In this document: piece by piece, positions 24,795 to 33,458 of the stretch
Layout of the letters: every line of letters starts with the position of its first letter
How positions within the stretch are numbered: the first letter of the stretch is position 1
NCBI GenBank assembly: GCA_000432515.1
Contig: HF996020.1
Coordinates: forward strand, 29,675 to 72,698
Reading direction: 5' to 3'
From: Bacteroides sp. CAG:545
GTDB lineage: Bacteria > Bacteroidota > Bacteroidia > Bacteroidales > UBA932
Length of the DNA stretch: 43,024 nt
Translations under genes and position numbers: made by a program
Notes under the pieces: model-generated
What the model was told of the DNA's origin: nothing
What the model saw: only the letters and a program-made list of their open reading frames with translations
The model's database searches: none

Positions 24795-26096
24795 ATGAGT
24801 AAAAAACCGAAATTATCTTTTTGGCAGATATGGAACCTGAGCTTCGGGTTCTTGGGCGTCCAGATAGGGTATTCTCTGCAGAATTCCAATACGTCCACCA
24901 TCTTCGAGTCACTTGGCGCCGATGTAAGTCATCTGAGCTATTTCTGGCTTGCTGCCCCATTGGCAGGTATGGTCATCCAGCCGATAGTCGGCATGTTCTC
25001 TGACGGGACCTGGACCAGGTTCGGCAGACGTATCCCGTATATACTCGGGGGTGCATTGATCTCGACATTGGCATTGATGCTCATGCCTAACTGCCCGACG
25101 CTTCTGGCATTGGCACCGCTCGCGATGGGCGCGTTCATCCTCCTCTTCATGGATCTCTCGTTCAATGTCACGATGCAGCCGTTCAGGGCGCTCGTAGCTG
25201 ACATGCTGGACGATTCGCAGAAGACGGAAGGTTATGTGGTTCAGACATTTCTCATCAATATCGGTGCTGTGGTCGGTGCCGTATTGCCGCTGATCATGAC
25301 TTGGTTCGGGGTGAGTGACGAGGCTGTCCCGGGACAGGTTTCATCTCACATCGCGTGGTCATATTATATAGGTGGAGCTGTCCTGCTTGCCACAGTATTG
25401 GTGACCGCGTTCAAGACCAGAGAATATCCTCCTAAGGAATTTGCAGAATACAATGGCCTCGCAGTGGAAGAAGGACCGGCAGAGAAGACCTCTTTCATGA
25501 CATTGCTCCGGAATACTCCTTCGGCAATGGTCCGTCTGGGCATCACCCAGTTCTTCTCATGGGCGGCATTGTTCATCATGTGGACATACCTCAAGCCTGC
25601 CATCACAGGTTCCGTGACTGACGGGGGAGTGGTGCTTTCAGAAGGTGCGACGCAGACATGGGTAGGTGTGCTCAATGGCGTATATCCGATTCCTGCATGT
25701 ATCGCGGCGCTTTTCATGACGAAATTGGCCTCCAGATTCGGCAACAAGCCCATCTATGCATCCTGTCTGCTTTTCGGTGCAGTCGGTTTCGCCGGGCTTG
25801 TGCTTTTTAAAGACAAATATGCGCTCATGCTTCCTATGCTGTGCATCGGTATCGCCTGGGCAGGTATTCTCGCCATGCCTTACGCCATCCTTTCCAGGGC
25901 CGTGGACCCGAAGCGTATGGGAGTTTACATGGGAATTTTTAACTTTACGATCACTATACCTCAGATTGTCATCGGACTTACGGGTGGAGTTATTGTAAAG
26001 TACTGTTTCGGCTCGAATGCTGTCATGATGCTGGCGCTTGCATGTGTCTTCATGCTGCTTGCGGCGCTCTCTGTCGCATTTGTAAGAGAAAAATAA
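24795..26096 (+). CDS. MFS sugar transporter (maltose/GPH-like, SLC45-type)
   Basis: A 433-residue inner-membrane transporter with about twelve hydrophobic segments. N-terminal features QIWNLSFGFLGVQIGYSLQ and DGTWTRFGRRIPYILGG (the cytosolic loop between TM2 and TM3) match the plant-sucrose/SLC45-like branch found next to Bacteroidota maltose genes. It probably brings maltose or short maltodextrins from the periplasm to the cytosol, upstream of MalQ. The frame is open from 24741 with a non-ATG codon; the ATG at 24795 (MSKKPKLSF) is the right start. It is the first gene of the + strand starch locus, 45 bp before susC. Confidence 0.85.
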   Translation: MSKKPKLSFWQIWNLSFGFLGVQIGYSLQNSNTSTIFESLGADVSHLSYFWLAAPLAGMVIQPIVGMFSDGTWTRFGRRIPYILGGALISTLALMLMPNCPTLLALAPLAMGAFILLFMDLSFNVTMQPFRALVADMLDDSQKTEGYVVQTFLINIGAVVGAVLPLIMTWFGVSDEAVPGQVSSHIAWSYYIGGAVLLATVLVTAFKTREYPPKEFAEYNGLAVEEGPAEKTSFMTLLRNTPSAMVRLGITQFFSWAALFIMWTYLKPAITGSVTDGGVVLSEGATQTWVGVLNGVYPIPACIAALFMTKLASRFGNKPIYASCLLFGAVGFAGLVLFKDKYALMLPMLCIGIAWAGILAMPYAILSRAVDPKRMGVYMGIFNFTITIPQIVIGLTGGVIVKYCFGSNAVMMLALACVFMLLAALSVAFVREK

Positions 26097-26141
26097 CAAC
26101 AAGAAATACAATATTTACCAAACTAATAACAAAAGGACCCT

Positions 26142-29132
26142 ATGAACAGATTTTTATCTTTTATAGTTGGACTGATAGGACTATTCCTCATCATTCCTGA
26201 CATGTCCGCTCAGAACGGATATGAGATAAGGGGTACCGTCACGGACCAGACCGGTCAGCCAGTCATCGGCGCGACTGTTCTCGAGAAAGGTACCACCAAT
26301 GGATTATCTACCGATATCGACGGCAATTACACCCTCAAGGTGTCATCAGCTGATGCTGTCGTGGAGGTAAGCTGCATCGGATACAAGACCGTGACATTCG
26401 TTGCGAAGACCAATCCGGCCAAAGTCGTCATTGAAGAAGATACGATGTATCTCGACGATGTAGTGGTCATCGGTTACGGTTCGGTCAAGAAAAGCGATAT
26501 GACCGGTTCCGTTACTGCCATCAATGCAGAGGAAGTGAACCGTGGTGCCGTGACTTCTCCGAGCTCAATGCTTCTCGGTAAGGTTTCCGGATTGAACATC
26601 ACTCCTGCCAACGGCCAGCCGGGAGCTTCTTCTACCATCAGAATCCGTGGCGCAGCATCACTTACCGCGTCAAATGATCCTCTAATCGTCATTGACGGCG
26701 TTCCTGTCACCAAGGACGGCGGCGCAGGTATGGGTGACCCTCTGGCTACTGTCAATCCTAATGACATTGAATCTTACTCTGTCCTCAAGGATGCTTCAGC
26801 TACAGCTATCTACGGTTCCCGCGCTTCCAACGGTGTGATCATCATCACTACCAAGAAAGGCTCAGGCAAAGGAATCCATGTAAGCTACAGCGGCAGTGTC
26901 TCAGCTAAGCAGAACAAGGATGTCATCAAGATGATGAACGGCGACCAGTTCTTCAACTACATACAGGAACATCGTCCTGAGGCAGTCGGCCTCCTCGGAG
27001 TGGACGGTACAATGTACGACACTGACTGGCAGAAACAGATTTACCGTATCGGCATAAATACCGACCATAACATCAGCCTTTATTCAGGTGGAGTGGTTCC
27101 GTTCCGTGTCAGCATGGGCTACAACCTCGATCAGGCCACCATCAAAGTCGGTGACAACCAGAGAGGTAACATCGACGTAAGTCTTTCTCCTAAGTTCTTC
27201 GACGATCATCTGTCGATCAATTTCAATGCAAAGGGCGTTTACCAGCATACCAACTGGGCCAACAACCCTGTGGAGAGCGCTCTTTTATTCGACCCTACCA
27301 AGCCTATCTATTTCACGGATGCTGACGGCAACATTGACAAGTCATCCATCTCCAACGGTTACTGGAACTGGTTCAGCGCCGGCGTGCCTAATACGATGGC
27401 TGCCGCCAACCCTCTTTCATCCGTTTATGACTATGTGAACTACGGACACACCTATCGTGGTGTAGGCAACTTGCAGATCGACTACAAGGTCCATGGACTT
27501 GAGGCGTTGAGGGCAAACCTCAACTTGGGTATGGATATCGCCAAGACCAACGGTACCAAGTACAATGAAATCGGTTCCCGCGGTTCTCTCACCAGTGCTC
27601 CGGACCTCTATGAGAAATACCAGAACTTCAACAAGAACATGCTTCTGGAGGCCTACCTCGACTACAACGAGACTTGGGGAAAGCACAATTTCAATGCGAT
27701 GGCAGGTTATTCCTGGCAGCACAACTACATCAAGTACGAGAACTCCCAGTACTACAACAACGACAGGGAGACCGAGTACCATATCGCTCCGGTCAATGCC
27801 AAGGAGTATTATCTGATTTCATTCTTCGGACGTCTGAACTATAACTACGATTCGAGATATCTCTTTACTTTCACCGCCCGTGGTGATGCTTCCAGCCGTT
27901 TCTCTCCATCTAACCGTTGGGGCTTCTTCCCGGCAGCAGCATTTGCATGGAACATTGCCAATGAAAGTTTCCTGAAGGACAACAGGACTGTTTCAGCTCT
28001 CAAATTCCGTCTTGGATGGGGCCGCACAGGACAGCAGGATATCGGAGACGACTACTATCCGTACATCGCAAGATATTATGAATCAGCGTCTGTGACAATG
28101 CGGTATCCTATGGGACCGGACGGAAAGGCTTATCCGCTCCTTTCCCCATTGGCCTACAACCCTAACATCAAATGGGAGACCACCGAGACTTACAACGTAG
28201 GATTGGATTTCGGATTCCTCAATGACAGGATCACCGGTACGGTCGAGGCTTACTACAGAAATACATTCGACCTCCTGAACAATATCTCCATTCCTCTCGG
28301 TTCCAACTTCGGCAAGCAGGTGATTTCCAATATCGGATCCATGGTGAACAAGGGCATAGAGCTTTCAGCCAATTTCGTTCCTGTAGAGACCAAGGACTGG
28401 AACTGGAAAATCGGTGGAAACATCACCTTCCAGGATGTGAAGATCACCAAGCTTACCAACAGCGATGAAACCTACCTCGGAGTAGAGACAGGTCCTTCAA
28501 TGGGTGCCAATGTCGGTTTCAGTTCACTTCACCGCAAGGGCTTCGCTCCTTATACATACTATATGTACCAGCAGCTTTACGATGCAGAAGGCAAGCCTGT
28601 CCAGAATGCTTTCGTGGACCGCAACGGCGACGGCAAGATCAATGCTGATGACCGTTACATGACCGGATGCAGCGCTACACCTTGGGCATACTACGGTATC
28701 AGCACACAGGTGAGATACAAGAACTGGGATTTCGGTATCAACGGACACGGCTCCATCGGTGCTGAGCTCGTCAACAAGGTCGCTCTCGGATTCTCTTCAT
28801 CTTACAGTGACAACTGGACCAAGGGTTACATTGACAACCTTTGTGCAAAGTGGCTTCTTCCAGGCTGGCATGCTCCTAACAGCGAGAACCAGAAATACTC
28901 AGACCTTTGGATTGAGGATGCTACATTCTTCAAGATTGATGACATCAATCTCGGATATACCTTCAACGTGAAGAACAATCTCAAGATCCGTCTTGCAGGT
29001 TCTGTCCAGAATGTATGCACATTCACCAAATATTCAGGACTTGATCCGGAAATCAACAATATCGATGGTGTGGATAATTATGTATATCCTCGTCCTCGTC
29101 TCTACACTCTTCGTCTTAACATCACATTCTAA
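26142..29132 (+). CDS. SusC/RagA-family TonB-dependent outer-membrane transporter
   Basis: A 996-residue outer-membrane importer of glycans, energised by TonB. It has a signal peptide (ending MSAQ) and a CarboxypepD_reg-like domain (about 28-110: IRGTVTDQTGQPVIGATV, LSTDIDGNYTL). The plug follows, with the SusC signature segments (MLLGKVSGLNITPANGQPGA, PLIVIDGVPV, VLKDASATAIYGSRASNGVIIITTKKG), then a beta-barrel ending in the aromatic strand YTLRLNITF. The neighbouring SusD and starch enzymes indicate maltooligosaccharide uptake. It lies 17 bp upstream of susD, so both come from one transcript. Confidence 0.95.
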   Translation: MNRFLSFIVGLIGLFLIIPDMSAQNGYEIRGTVTDQTGQPVIGATVLEKGTTNGLSTDIDGNYTLKVSSADAVVEVSCIGYKTVTFVAKTNPAKVVIEEDTMYLDDVVVIGYGSVKKSDMTGSVTAINAEEVNRGAVTSPSSMLLGKVSGLNITPANGQPGASSTIRIRGAASLTASNDPLIVIDGVPVTKDGGAGMGDPLATVNPNDIESYSVLKDASATAIYGSRASNGVIIITTKKGSGKGIHVSYSGSVSAKQNKDVIKMMNGDQFFNYIQEHRPEAVGLLGVDGTMYDTDWQKQIYRIGINTDHNISLYSGGVVPFRVSMGYNLDQATIKVGDNQRGNIDVSLSPKFFDDHLSINFNAKGVYQHTNWANNPVESALLFDPTKPIYFTDADGNIDKSSISNGYWNWFSAGVPNTMAAANPLSSVYDYVNYGHTYRGVGNLQIDYKVHGLEALRANLNLGMDIAKTNGTKYNEIGSRGSLTSAPDLYEKYQNFNKNMLLEAYLDYNETWGKHNFNAMAGYSWQHNYIKYENSQYYNNDRETEYHIAPVNAKEYYLISFFGRLNYNYDSRYLFTFTARGDASSRFSPSNRWGFFPAAAFAWNIANESFLKDNRTVSALKFRLGWGRTGQQDIGDDYYPYIARYYESASVTMRYPMGPDGKAYPLLSPLAYNPNIKWETTETYNVGLDFGFLNDRITGTVEAYYRNTFDLLNNISIPLGSNFGKQVISNIGSMVNKGIELSANFVPVETKDWNWKIGGNITFQDVKITKLTNSDETYLGVETGPSMGANVGFSSLHRKGFAPYTYYMYQQLYDAEGKPVQNAFVDRNGDGKINADDRYMTGCSATPWAYYGISTQVRYKNWDFGINGHGSIGAELVNKVALGFSSSYSDNWTKGYIDNLCAKWLLPGWHAPNSENQKYSDLWIEDATFFKIDDINLGYTFNVKNNLKIRLAGSVQNVCTFTKYSGLDPEINNIDGVDNYVYPRPRLYTLRLNITF

Positions 29133-29149
29133 GCAGGAGGACCAACAAT

Positions 29150-30820
29150 ATGAAAATCATAAACAAAATATTAATACTTTCATTTGCGGCAATACTGTTT
29201 TCATCATGTCTGAAGGATCTGGACACCCTCCCTTTGAACACGACTGACTTCACGTCTGAAAACGCGTATGCCAATGAAGAGAACTATCTCAAGGCCCTCT
29301 CCTACATCAATGGCTATTATATGCTTGTAGGACAGGATGATGCTGGCAAAAATGACCTCGGATTCTCAGATTCAGGACAGTCGGAGTTCCTGAGACAGTG
29401 GTTCAACCTGAACGAAATGACCTGTGACGGCCTCAAGTGCGTCTGGGGTGACTCTTATCTTACTGAACTTCAGCACGATTCATGGGGAACTGGCTCAAAC
29501 GACGCTTTGGTAGCCGTATATACTCGTGCAGTGAAGGCCATCGCTCTCGCTAACGAATTCCTTCTCCAGACCACGGACAGCAAACTCGACGCCCGCGGAC
29601 AGTCAGGAATCAAGGGCGAAATTGCAGGTTACAGAGCAGAGGCACGTTTCCACAGGGCAATGTTCTTCTACGTTCTCATGGACGAATTCGGTAACCCTCC
29701 TTTCCCTATGCCTGAGAACATCGGTGGTGACAATCCATCCCGCATTACCAGGGCGGACCTCTTCAAATGGCTTGAAACAGAGCTTCTTGACCTTGGTTCA
29801 GACAATAGCGCAATGCCTGCAAAAGGTGCCGTTCCTTATCCACGTCCTACCAAGGGCTCAGTCTGGGCTCTCCTCAGCCGTATGTATCTCAATGCCGAGG
29901 TCTATACCGGAACAGCAAGATGGCAGGATGCCAAGGATGCTGCGCAGAAGGTGATAGAAATGGGTTATACCCTCGCTCCTAAGTATTCAGATATGTTCCG
30001 TCAGGACAATACCGAGAACGGTTCTGCAGAGAAAGAGTTCATCTTCGCAATTGCTTACGACAGAGTTTCTACCCAGAGCTGGGGCGGTACTTCCACCTTC
30101 GCTTCCGCATCCCTCAGCGAGGACGCGAACCTCAAGCTCGGAGCTGAGTTCGGATTGCCGAAGATCAATGCCGAGAACTGGGCAGGTTACCATGTGCCTG
30201 ATGACTATGTGGCCCGTTTCGATCTCAAAGGCGTAGTCTGGGACAGCAAGACCAATGTCTTCGGATATGACAGGGCGACCAGCGACAAACGCGCGTTCTT
30301 TACGAATATCGGTTCAACTAAGGAGTTTGATGGAAATAAGGTTTCAACAGGCTGGATGTGCTGGAAGTTCTGCGGACTTGATTCCAAAGACAAACTCGCC
30401 CAGCAGGACGGTGTCCCTGGAAACTGGAAACTTTCTTCTGCCGACATGCCTGTTTTCCGTCTGGCCGAAATGTATCTCAACTATGCTGAGGCAGATGCAC
30501 GTCTGAACGGCGGCACTGTCAAGGATTCCAAGGCATTGGGATATGTAAAGGAACTTCGTAACCGTGCAGGCGTTCCGATGCCGACGACGATCAGTCTCGA
30601 ATGGCTGCTTGATGAAAGGGCCCGCGAGTTCATGTGGGAAGGTCACCGCCGTGTCGATCTCATCCGTTTCGGCAAGTTTACGGACGTGAACTATCCTTGG
30701 ACACTCAAGGGCGGTATCTTGAATGGTAAGATTGCGCTTCCTTCATACAGGACCATATTCCCGATTATCCAGAGCGACCTCAGCTCCAACAGCAACCTCA
30801 TCCAGAATGAAGGTTATTAA
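29150..30820 (+). CDS. SusD/RagB-family glycan-binding lipoprotein
   Basis: A 556-residue surface lipoprotein that caps the SusC pore and binds the incoming glycan. The signal peptide ends FSSC, with the lipidated cysteine at about residue 21. TPR-like helices and the RagB/SusD body show typical segments: AEARFHRAMFFYVLMDEFGNPPFP, FRLAEMYLNYAEADARLNGG and the C-terminal LLDERAREFMWEGHRRVDLIRFGKF. It is positioned between susC and the SusE/F-like genes. Confidence 0.95.
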   Translation: MKIINKILILSFAAILFSSCLKDLDTLPLNTTDFTSENAYANEENYLKALSYINGYYMLVGQDDAGKNDLGFSDSGQSEFLRQWFNLNEMTCDGLKCVWGDSYLTELQHDSWGTGSNDALVAVYTRAVKAIALANEFLLQTTDSKLDARGQSGIKGEIAGYRAEARFHRAMFFYVLMDEFGNPPFPMPENIGGDNPSRITRADLFKWLETELLDLGSDNSAMPAKGAVPYPRPTKGSVWALLSRMYLNAEVYTGTARWQDAKDAAQKVIEMGYTLAPKYSDMFRQDNTENGSAEKEFIFAIAYDRVSTQSWGGTSTFASASLSEDANLKLGAEFGLPKINAENWAGYHVPDDYVARFDLKGVVWDSKTNVFGYDRATSDKRAFFTNIGSTKEFDGNKVSTGWMCWKFCGLDSKDKLAQQDGVPGNWKLSSADMPVFRLAEMYLNYAEADARLNGGTVKDSKALGYVKELRNRAGVPMPTTISLEWLLDERAREFMWEGHRRVDLIRFGKFTDVNYPWTLKGGILNGKIALPSYRTIFPIIQSDLSSNSNLIQNEGY

Positions 30821-30850
30821 TCGGATTGACAACATTATAAAATCGATATT

Positions 30851-31921
30851 ATGAAATCATTGAAATATATGGCAATTGCCGCTGTTGCGGCTCTGGCTGC
30901 ATCCTGCACCTTGGATTTGCCAATGGAACAGATTTCGTCAGATATGACGGCTCCTGTTCTCAGGCCGGTTTCCAATGTCCTCTCGGATGCGAACACCACC
31001 AAGGTGGAGCAGGTGATCTTCACATGGGATCCTGCTGATTTTGGAGCAAAGACCGAAATTCTCTACTCCGTATATGCGGAACTTGGAAAGGAGAAGGTTC
31101 TTGTAGGACAGAACTACAAGAATTCTCTCAGCATCAACAAGGGCGACTTTGTAGGTATGGTATGCAGTTCACTGAATGGTGAAAAGAATTCCGATGTTAC
31201 CATCAGTGCCTATGTGGAAGCAACTCTGAAAGACGTGGTGAACTCACCGGTATTGACTTCGGAAAAAGTTTCTTTCATGGTTCATACCTATCTTCCTCCA
31301 AAGAAGAGCATCTGGCTTCCTGGAAAGTATCAGGATTGGAGCCAGTTCGGAACTGAAATCATAGAAGTCGAGGCAGGAACCAGTACCTACAAGATTCTGG
31401 TGGATGTGTCCAACGAGGCTGAGACTCCTTATTATTTCAAGATTGTCGATGAGAATCAGTCATGGGTCGGAATGAATGACGGATATAAACCGGAAGGCTG
31501 GGAAGTTGCAGATCCTGCAAATGGTGACGGAAACTTCTCTGTGACTGCTGAAGAGCCGATCATGTGGCTGACCATCAACACCAAACAAAAGACCGTCGCA
31601 AGGGAGGTCGTATCCAAAGTCGCTCTTATCGGAGATTTTAACGAATGGAAAGAGAGCGAGGAGCCTGAATTCACGTACAATGCTGCGAAGAATGTCTGGG
31701 AGTCTCCAGTTATCAGCTTCACAGAAGGCAAGGAGTGGCTTCTTAGACTGAACGGAAGTTGGGAACACAAGTACGGCAGCGCAGTTGCAACTACAGACAT
31801 TGCCGGCGGCTTTGAAATCACCAAGGGTGGTGAGAACATTCCTGCTCCTGGAACAGGTGACTATATCGTCCGCCTGCACGCCAACAGGACACCGATTGTG
31901 GTGACTTATGAAAAACAATAA
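30851..31921 (+). CDS. SusE-like surface starch-binding lipoprotein
   Basis: A 356-residue lipoprotein (signal peptide ending LAASC, Cys at about residue 19). An N-terminal Ig-like SusE domain comes first (APVLRPVSNVLSD, VIFTWDPADFG, LYSVYAELG). Two starch-binding modules with exposed aromatic residues follow: IWLPGKYQDWSQFG with YYFKIVDENQSWVG, then VALIGDFNEWKESEEPEF with WLLRLNGSWEHKYG. By homology to SusE/SusF it holds starch at the surface without cutting it. It follows susD by 30 bp. Confidence 0.87.
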   Translation: MKSLKYMAIAAVAALAASCTLDLPMEQISSDMTAPVLRPVSNVLSDANTTKVEQVIFTWDPADFGAKTEILYSVYAELGKEKVLVGQNYKNSLSINKGDFVGMVCSSLNGEKNSDVTISAYVEATLKDVVNSPVLTSEKVSFMVHTYLPPKKSIWLPGKYQDWSQFGTEIIEVEAGTSTYKILVDVSNEAETPYYFKIVDENQSWVGMNDGYKPEGWEVADPANGDGNFSVTAEEPIMWLTINTKQKTVAREVVSKVALIGDFNEWKESEEPEFTYNAAKNVWESPVISFTEGKEWLLRLNGSWEHKYGSAVATTDIAGGFEITKGGENIPAPGTGDYIVRLHANRTPIVVTYEKQ

Positions 31922-31934
31922 ACAGGTTTGACTT

Positions 31935-33353
31935 ATGAAATGGATTAGAAATATATTTGCAGCCTCTGCCGTAGCTATTGCGGCAGTAGCCTGCACCATA
32001 GAAAGTGAGGACACCTTCTCGACGAGTCCAGTCGCTCCGGTGATGGATGCACATTCGGATATCCTCATTACTAACGGAACCAAGGCGGAATCCGTGACTT
32101 TTACCTGGACAGCTGCGCGCTTCATCGATGCTGATGCATATCTCTATAACTTGAATGTGAAGAGCGGAGAGAAGGAAGCCGTCCTCAAACAGGGAATCAA
32201 AGATGCGTTCTGCACCATCTCCAAGGAGGAACTCAGAACCTTCCTCAAGACTAATTTCGAGTTGGAAAAGAATGCGACCCATCAGCTTTCATTCTCCGTG
32301 AATGTTGCTGACAATGCAGGTAATGTGTATTCTTCTCCGGCATTAGCCGTGAAGGTTTACTTCTATGACGATGCTGTCGCACCTGTATTGAGTGCACCTG
32401 CACCAGCGATTGTCCTCGACAAGGAAAAAGCTGCTGACGAAATCGAAGTCCTTGTTTGGGCTGCTGCCAGACTTGAATACGGTGAGGACGTTACATACAA
32501 GGTTACCATGAAGTGCGGTGACGGCAAAGAAACAGAACTTGCCAAAAACCTTGCCGGAACATCATACAGGTCCACTGTTGACGGTCTTAACGACGCTGTA
32601 ATTGCAGCTGGCGCAGCTGAAGGCAAGGAAGCGGAATTGACATTCAAGGTATATGCATATTGCACGAGCCTTCCTGCAGGTGTCGTTTCAAATGCAGTGA
32701 ATGTCAAGATTACTAATTATGGCCTGTCATTCCCTAAGAAGATGTGGCTTCCTGGAAGTTATCAGAAGTGGGATATTGCCAATGCTCCAGCACTCTCTCT
32801 CTCCGCCAAGCAGAAAGGAGTATATCAGGGCTTTGTGGATCTCTTCACTGAGGATGATTCTGATGTGGAATTCAAGTTCAGTGCGACTCCTTCATGGTCA
32901 GAAACTGATTTTGGCTTCGAGGATGTGACAATCACGACTAAAGGCAGTGAGGCCCTCCCATTTGCGTATGCGGAATCGAATACACTGGGCGGTTCCAACA
33001 TCAAAGTCCCTTCAGGATGGTATTACATCAAGCTTGACAAGAAGAACGGAACACTCGTGATGGTTCAGGTGAAGAATCTCGAAATCGGCGGCAGTTTCGA
33101 TGCTTCGGGCTGGGGAACATTCTTCTCGATGTCGAAGAAAGGTTCAAAATGGGCTGCGGCAACAGATTTTAAAATGAAACCGGATGACGAGATCAAGATC
33201 CGTTTCAATTCTGACTGGACATATTCTTTCGGAGGAGAGTTGGATAATGTCGTTTTCGGCGGAGGCAATATCAAGTTCACTAAACCAGCCGGGGAATACT
33301 CGCTCGTATTCAATACTGAGACATCTGATTTCAGGTTCGATCTCCTGAACTAA
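31935..33353 (+). CDS. SusF-like surface starch-binding lipoprotein
   Basis: A 472-residue lipoprotein (signal peptide ending AAVAC). Two consecutive SusE-type Ig domains (APVMDAHSDILITNGTKAESVTFTWT, then APVLSAPAPAIVLD with LVWAAARLEYGEDVTY) are followed by two binding modules (MWLPGSYQKWDIANAP, then LEIGGSFDASGWGTFFSM with IKIRFNSDWTYSFGG). The larger number of modules than in the preceding gene parallels SusF versus SusE. It lies 13 bp after the SusE-like gene and is followed by a strong terminator. Confidence 0.87.
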   Translation: MKWIRNIFAASAVAIAAVACTIESEDTFSTSPVAPVMDAHSDILITNGTKAESVTFTWTAARFIDADAYLYNLNVKSGEKEAVLKQGIKDAFCTISKEELRTFLKTNFELEKNATHQLSFSVNVADNAGNVYSSPALAVKVYFYDDAVAPVLSAPAPAIVLDKEKAADEIEVLVWAAARLEYGEDVTYKVTMKCGDGKETELAKNLAGTSYRSTVDGLNDAVIAAGAAEGKEAELTFKVYAYCTSLPAGVVSNAVNVKITNYGLSFPKKMWLPGSYQKWDIANAPALSLSAKQKGVYQGFVDLFTEDDSDVEFKFSATPSWSETDFGFEDVTITTKGSEALPFAYAESNTLGGSNIKVPSGWYYIKLDKKNGTLVMVQVKNLEIGGSFDASGWGTFFSMSKKGSKWAAATDFKMKPDDEIKIRFNSDWTYSFGGELDNVVFGGGNIKFTKPAGEYSLVFNTETSDFRFDLLN

Positions 33354-33380
33354 AGTGTGGATTTTCTGAATTTATAATCC

Positions 33381-33417
33381 GGGCAGGCCCTGCGCTAAGA
33401 AAAGGCCTGCCCTTTTT
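33381..33417 (+). terminator. Intrinsic terminator inside the starch locus
   Basis: A 9-bp GC-rich stem (GGGCAGGCC at 33381-33389 and GGCCTGCCC at 33404-33412) followed directly by TTTTTG. It sits between the binding/uptake genes and the hydrolase genes. Confidence 0.8.
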
Positions 33418-33443
33418 GAAAAATTCTCAAGCCAGTACTTGTG
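33414..33443 (+). promoter_or_regulatory. Weak candidate promoter for the hydrolase genes
   Basis: TTTG (33414-33417), an 18-bp spacer and TACTTGTG (33436-33443), one mismatch to TAnnTTTG. It lies just after the internal terminator and 16 bases before the GH13 start. Spacing and leader are short, so this is tentative. Confidence 0.25.
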
Positions 33444-33458
33444 AAACTCTAATTTATC

